From positions 810,533 through 839,009 of the forward strand of contig NW_014577083.1 in the NCBI RefSeq assembly GCF_000485595.1: a stretch of DNA of 28,477 nt. Direction: 5' to 3'. The notes below the pieces were generated by a model that was not told the origin of the DNA, made no database searches, and saw only the letters and a program-made list of their open reading frames with translations. Shown here one piece after another: positions 28,232-28,477 of the stretch. This DNA comes from Priapulus caudatus (lineage: Eukaryota; Priapulida; Priapulimorpha; Priapulimorphida; Priapulidae). Positions within the stretch are counted from its first letter, which is position 1. Each line of letters opens with the position of its first letter. The translations under genes were made by a program, and so were the position numbers.

Positions 28232-28411
28232 CGTTGTTGTTGTCGTGTGTGTGGTGTGTGTGTGTTGGTGTGTGTGTGTGTGTGTCGTGTTGTTGTATGT
28301 GTGTGTGTGTGGTGTGTTGTGTTGTGCTTGTGTGTGTGGTGTGTGTGTGTGTGTGTTGTGTGTGTTGTGTGTGTGGTTGTTGTGTGTGTGTGTCTAGGCG
28401 TGTGTGTGTGA

Positions 28412-28445
<34 letters not shown>

Positions 28446-28477
28446 ATGTGTGTCCGGTGTGCTGTGTTGTGTGTGTT
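28232..28477 (+). repeat. GT-rich tract running off the right edge
   Basis: (TG)n with frequent TGTTG and GGTG interruptions, at least 246 bp and truncated by the window end. The Cys/Val-rich frame within it is a repeat translation. Confidence 0.93.

Noticed and set aside
1-28477. CRISPR arrays, operons, tRNA or rRNA genes
   Set aside because: No regularly spaced identical repeats, no cloverleaf and no conserved rRNA strings were seen. The gene structure is eukaryotic.

Overview
The window reads as nuclear DNA of an invertebrate animal. It has spliced genes with GT-AG introns of about 200-2300 bp, long microsatellites, and short fold-back elements inside introns. Nothing in it looks prokaryotic, and the species cannot be fixed from the sequence.

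Region 1 (1-9.8 kb) holds two head-to-head genes. On the minus strand, the first coding exon of NDUFA1 (the MWFE subunit of mitochondrial complex I) lies at 1322-1420; the rest of that gene runs off the left edge. On the plus strand, starting 189 bp away, is a complete ten-exon UPF3 gene (nonsense-mediated mRNA decay factor, UPF3A/UPF3B family), 1610-9697, which I reconstruct as 595 aa. It has the N-terminal RRM-like UPF3 domain, a basic coiled coil, an Arg/Asp-rich low-complexity middle, and a C-terminal exon-junction-complex-binding motif. Its first intron appears to use a GC-AG donor. Two large inverted repeats sit in introns 1 and 2, and a third (105-bp arms) sits in the NDUFA1 intron side. 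The two genes probably share a bidirectional promoter. From memory, NDUFA1 and UPF3B are also near neighbours in divergent orientation on human Xq24, so the pairing may be ancient.

Region 2 (about 9.8-28.5 kb) contains no gene I recognise. It is rich in low-complexity DNA: CT tracts (11.46 kb, 16.67-17.52 kb), GA tracts (18.47, 24.41 and 25.59-26.33 kb), GT/CA tracts (19.24, 21.46 and 28.23 kb to the edge), a poly-C/CA junction, AT repeats near 27.6 and 27.85 kb, a degenerate ~16-bp minisatellite at 10.12 kb and a degenerate ~38-bp satellite at 19.97-20.29 kb. Long open frames here are mostly translations of microsatellites. One minus-strand cluster (21.93-23.09 kb) has protein-like open stretches with splice-like borders and a poly(A) signal. 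Its frames do not join cleanly, so I treat it as a weak candidate for a decayed or badly sequenced gene.

All splice sites, repeat arms and counts were read by eye. No search or alignment was run.
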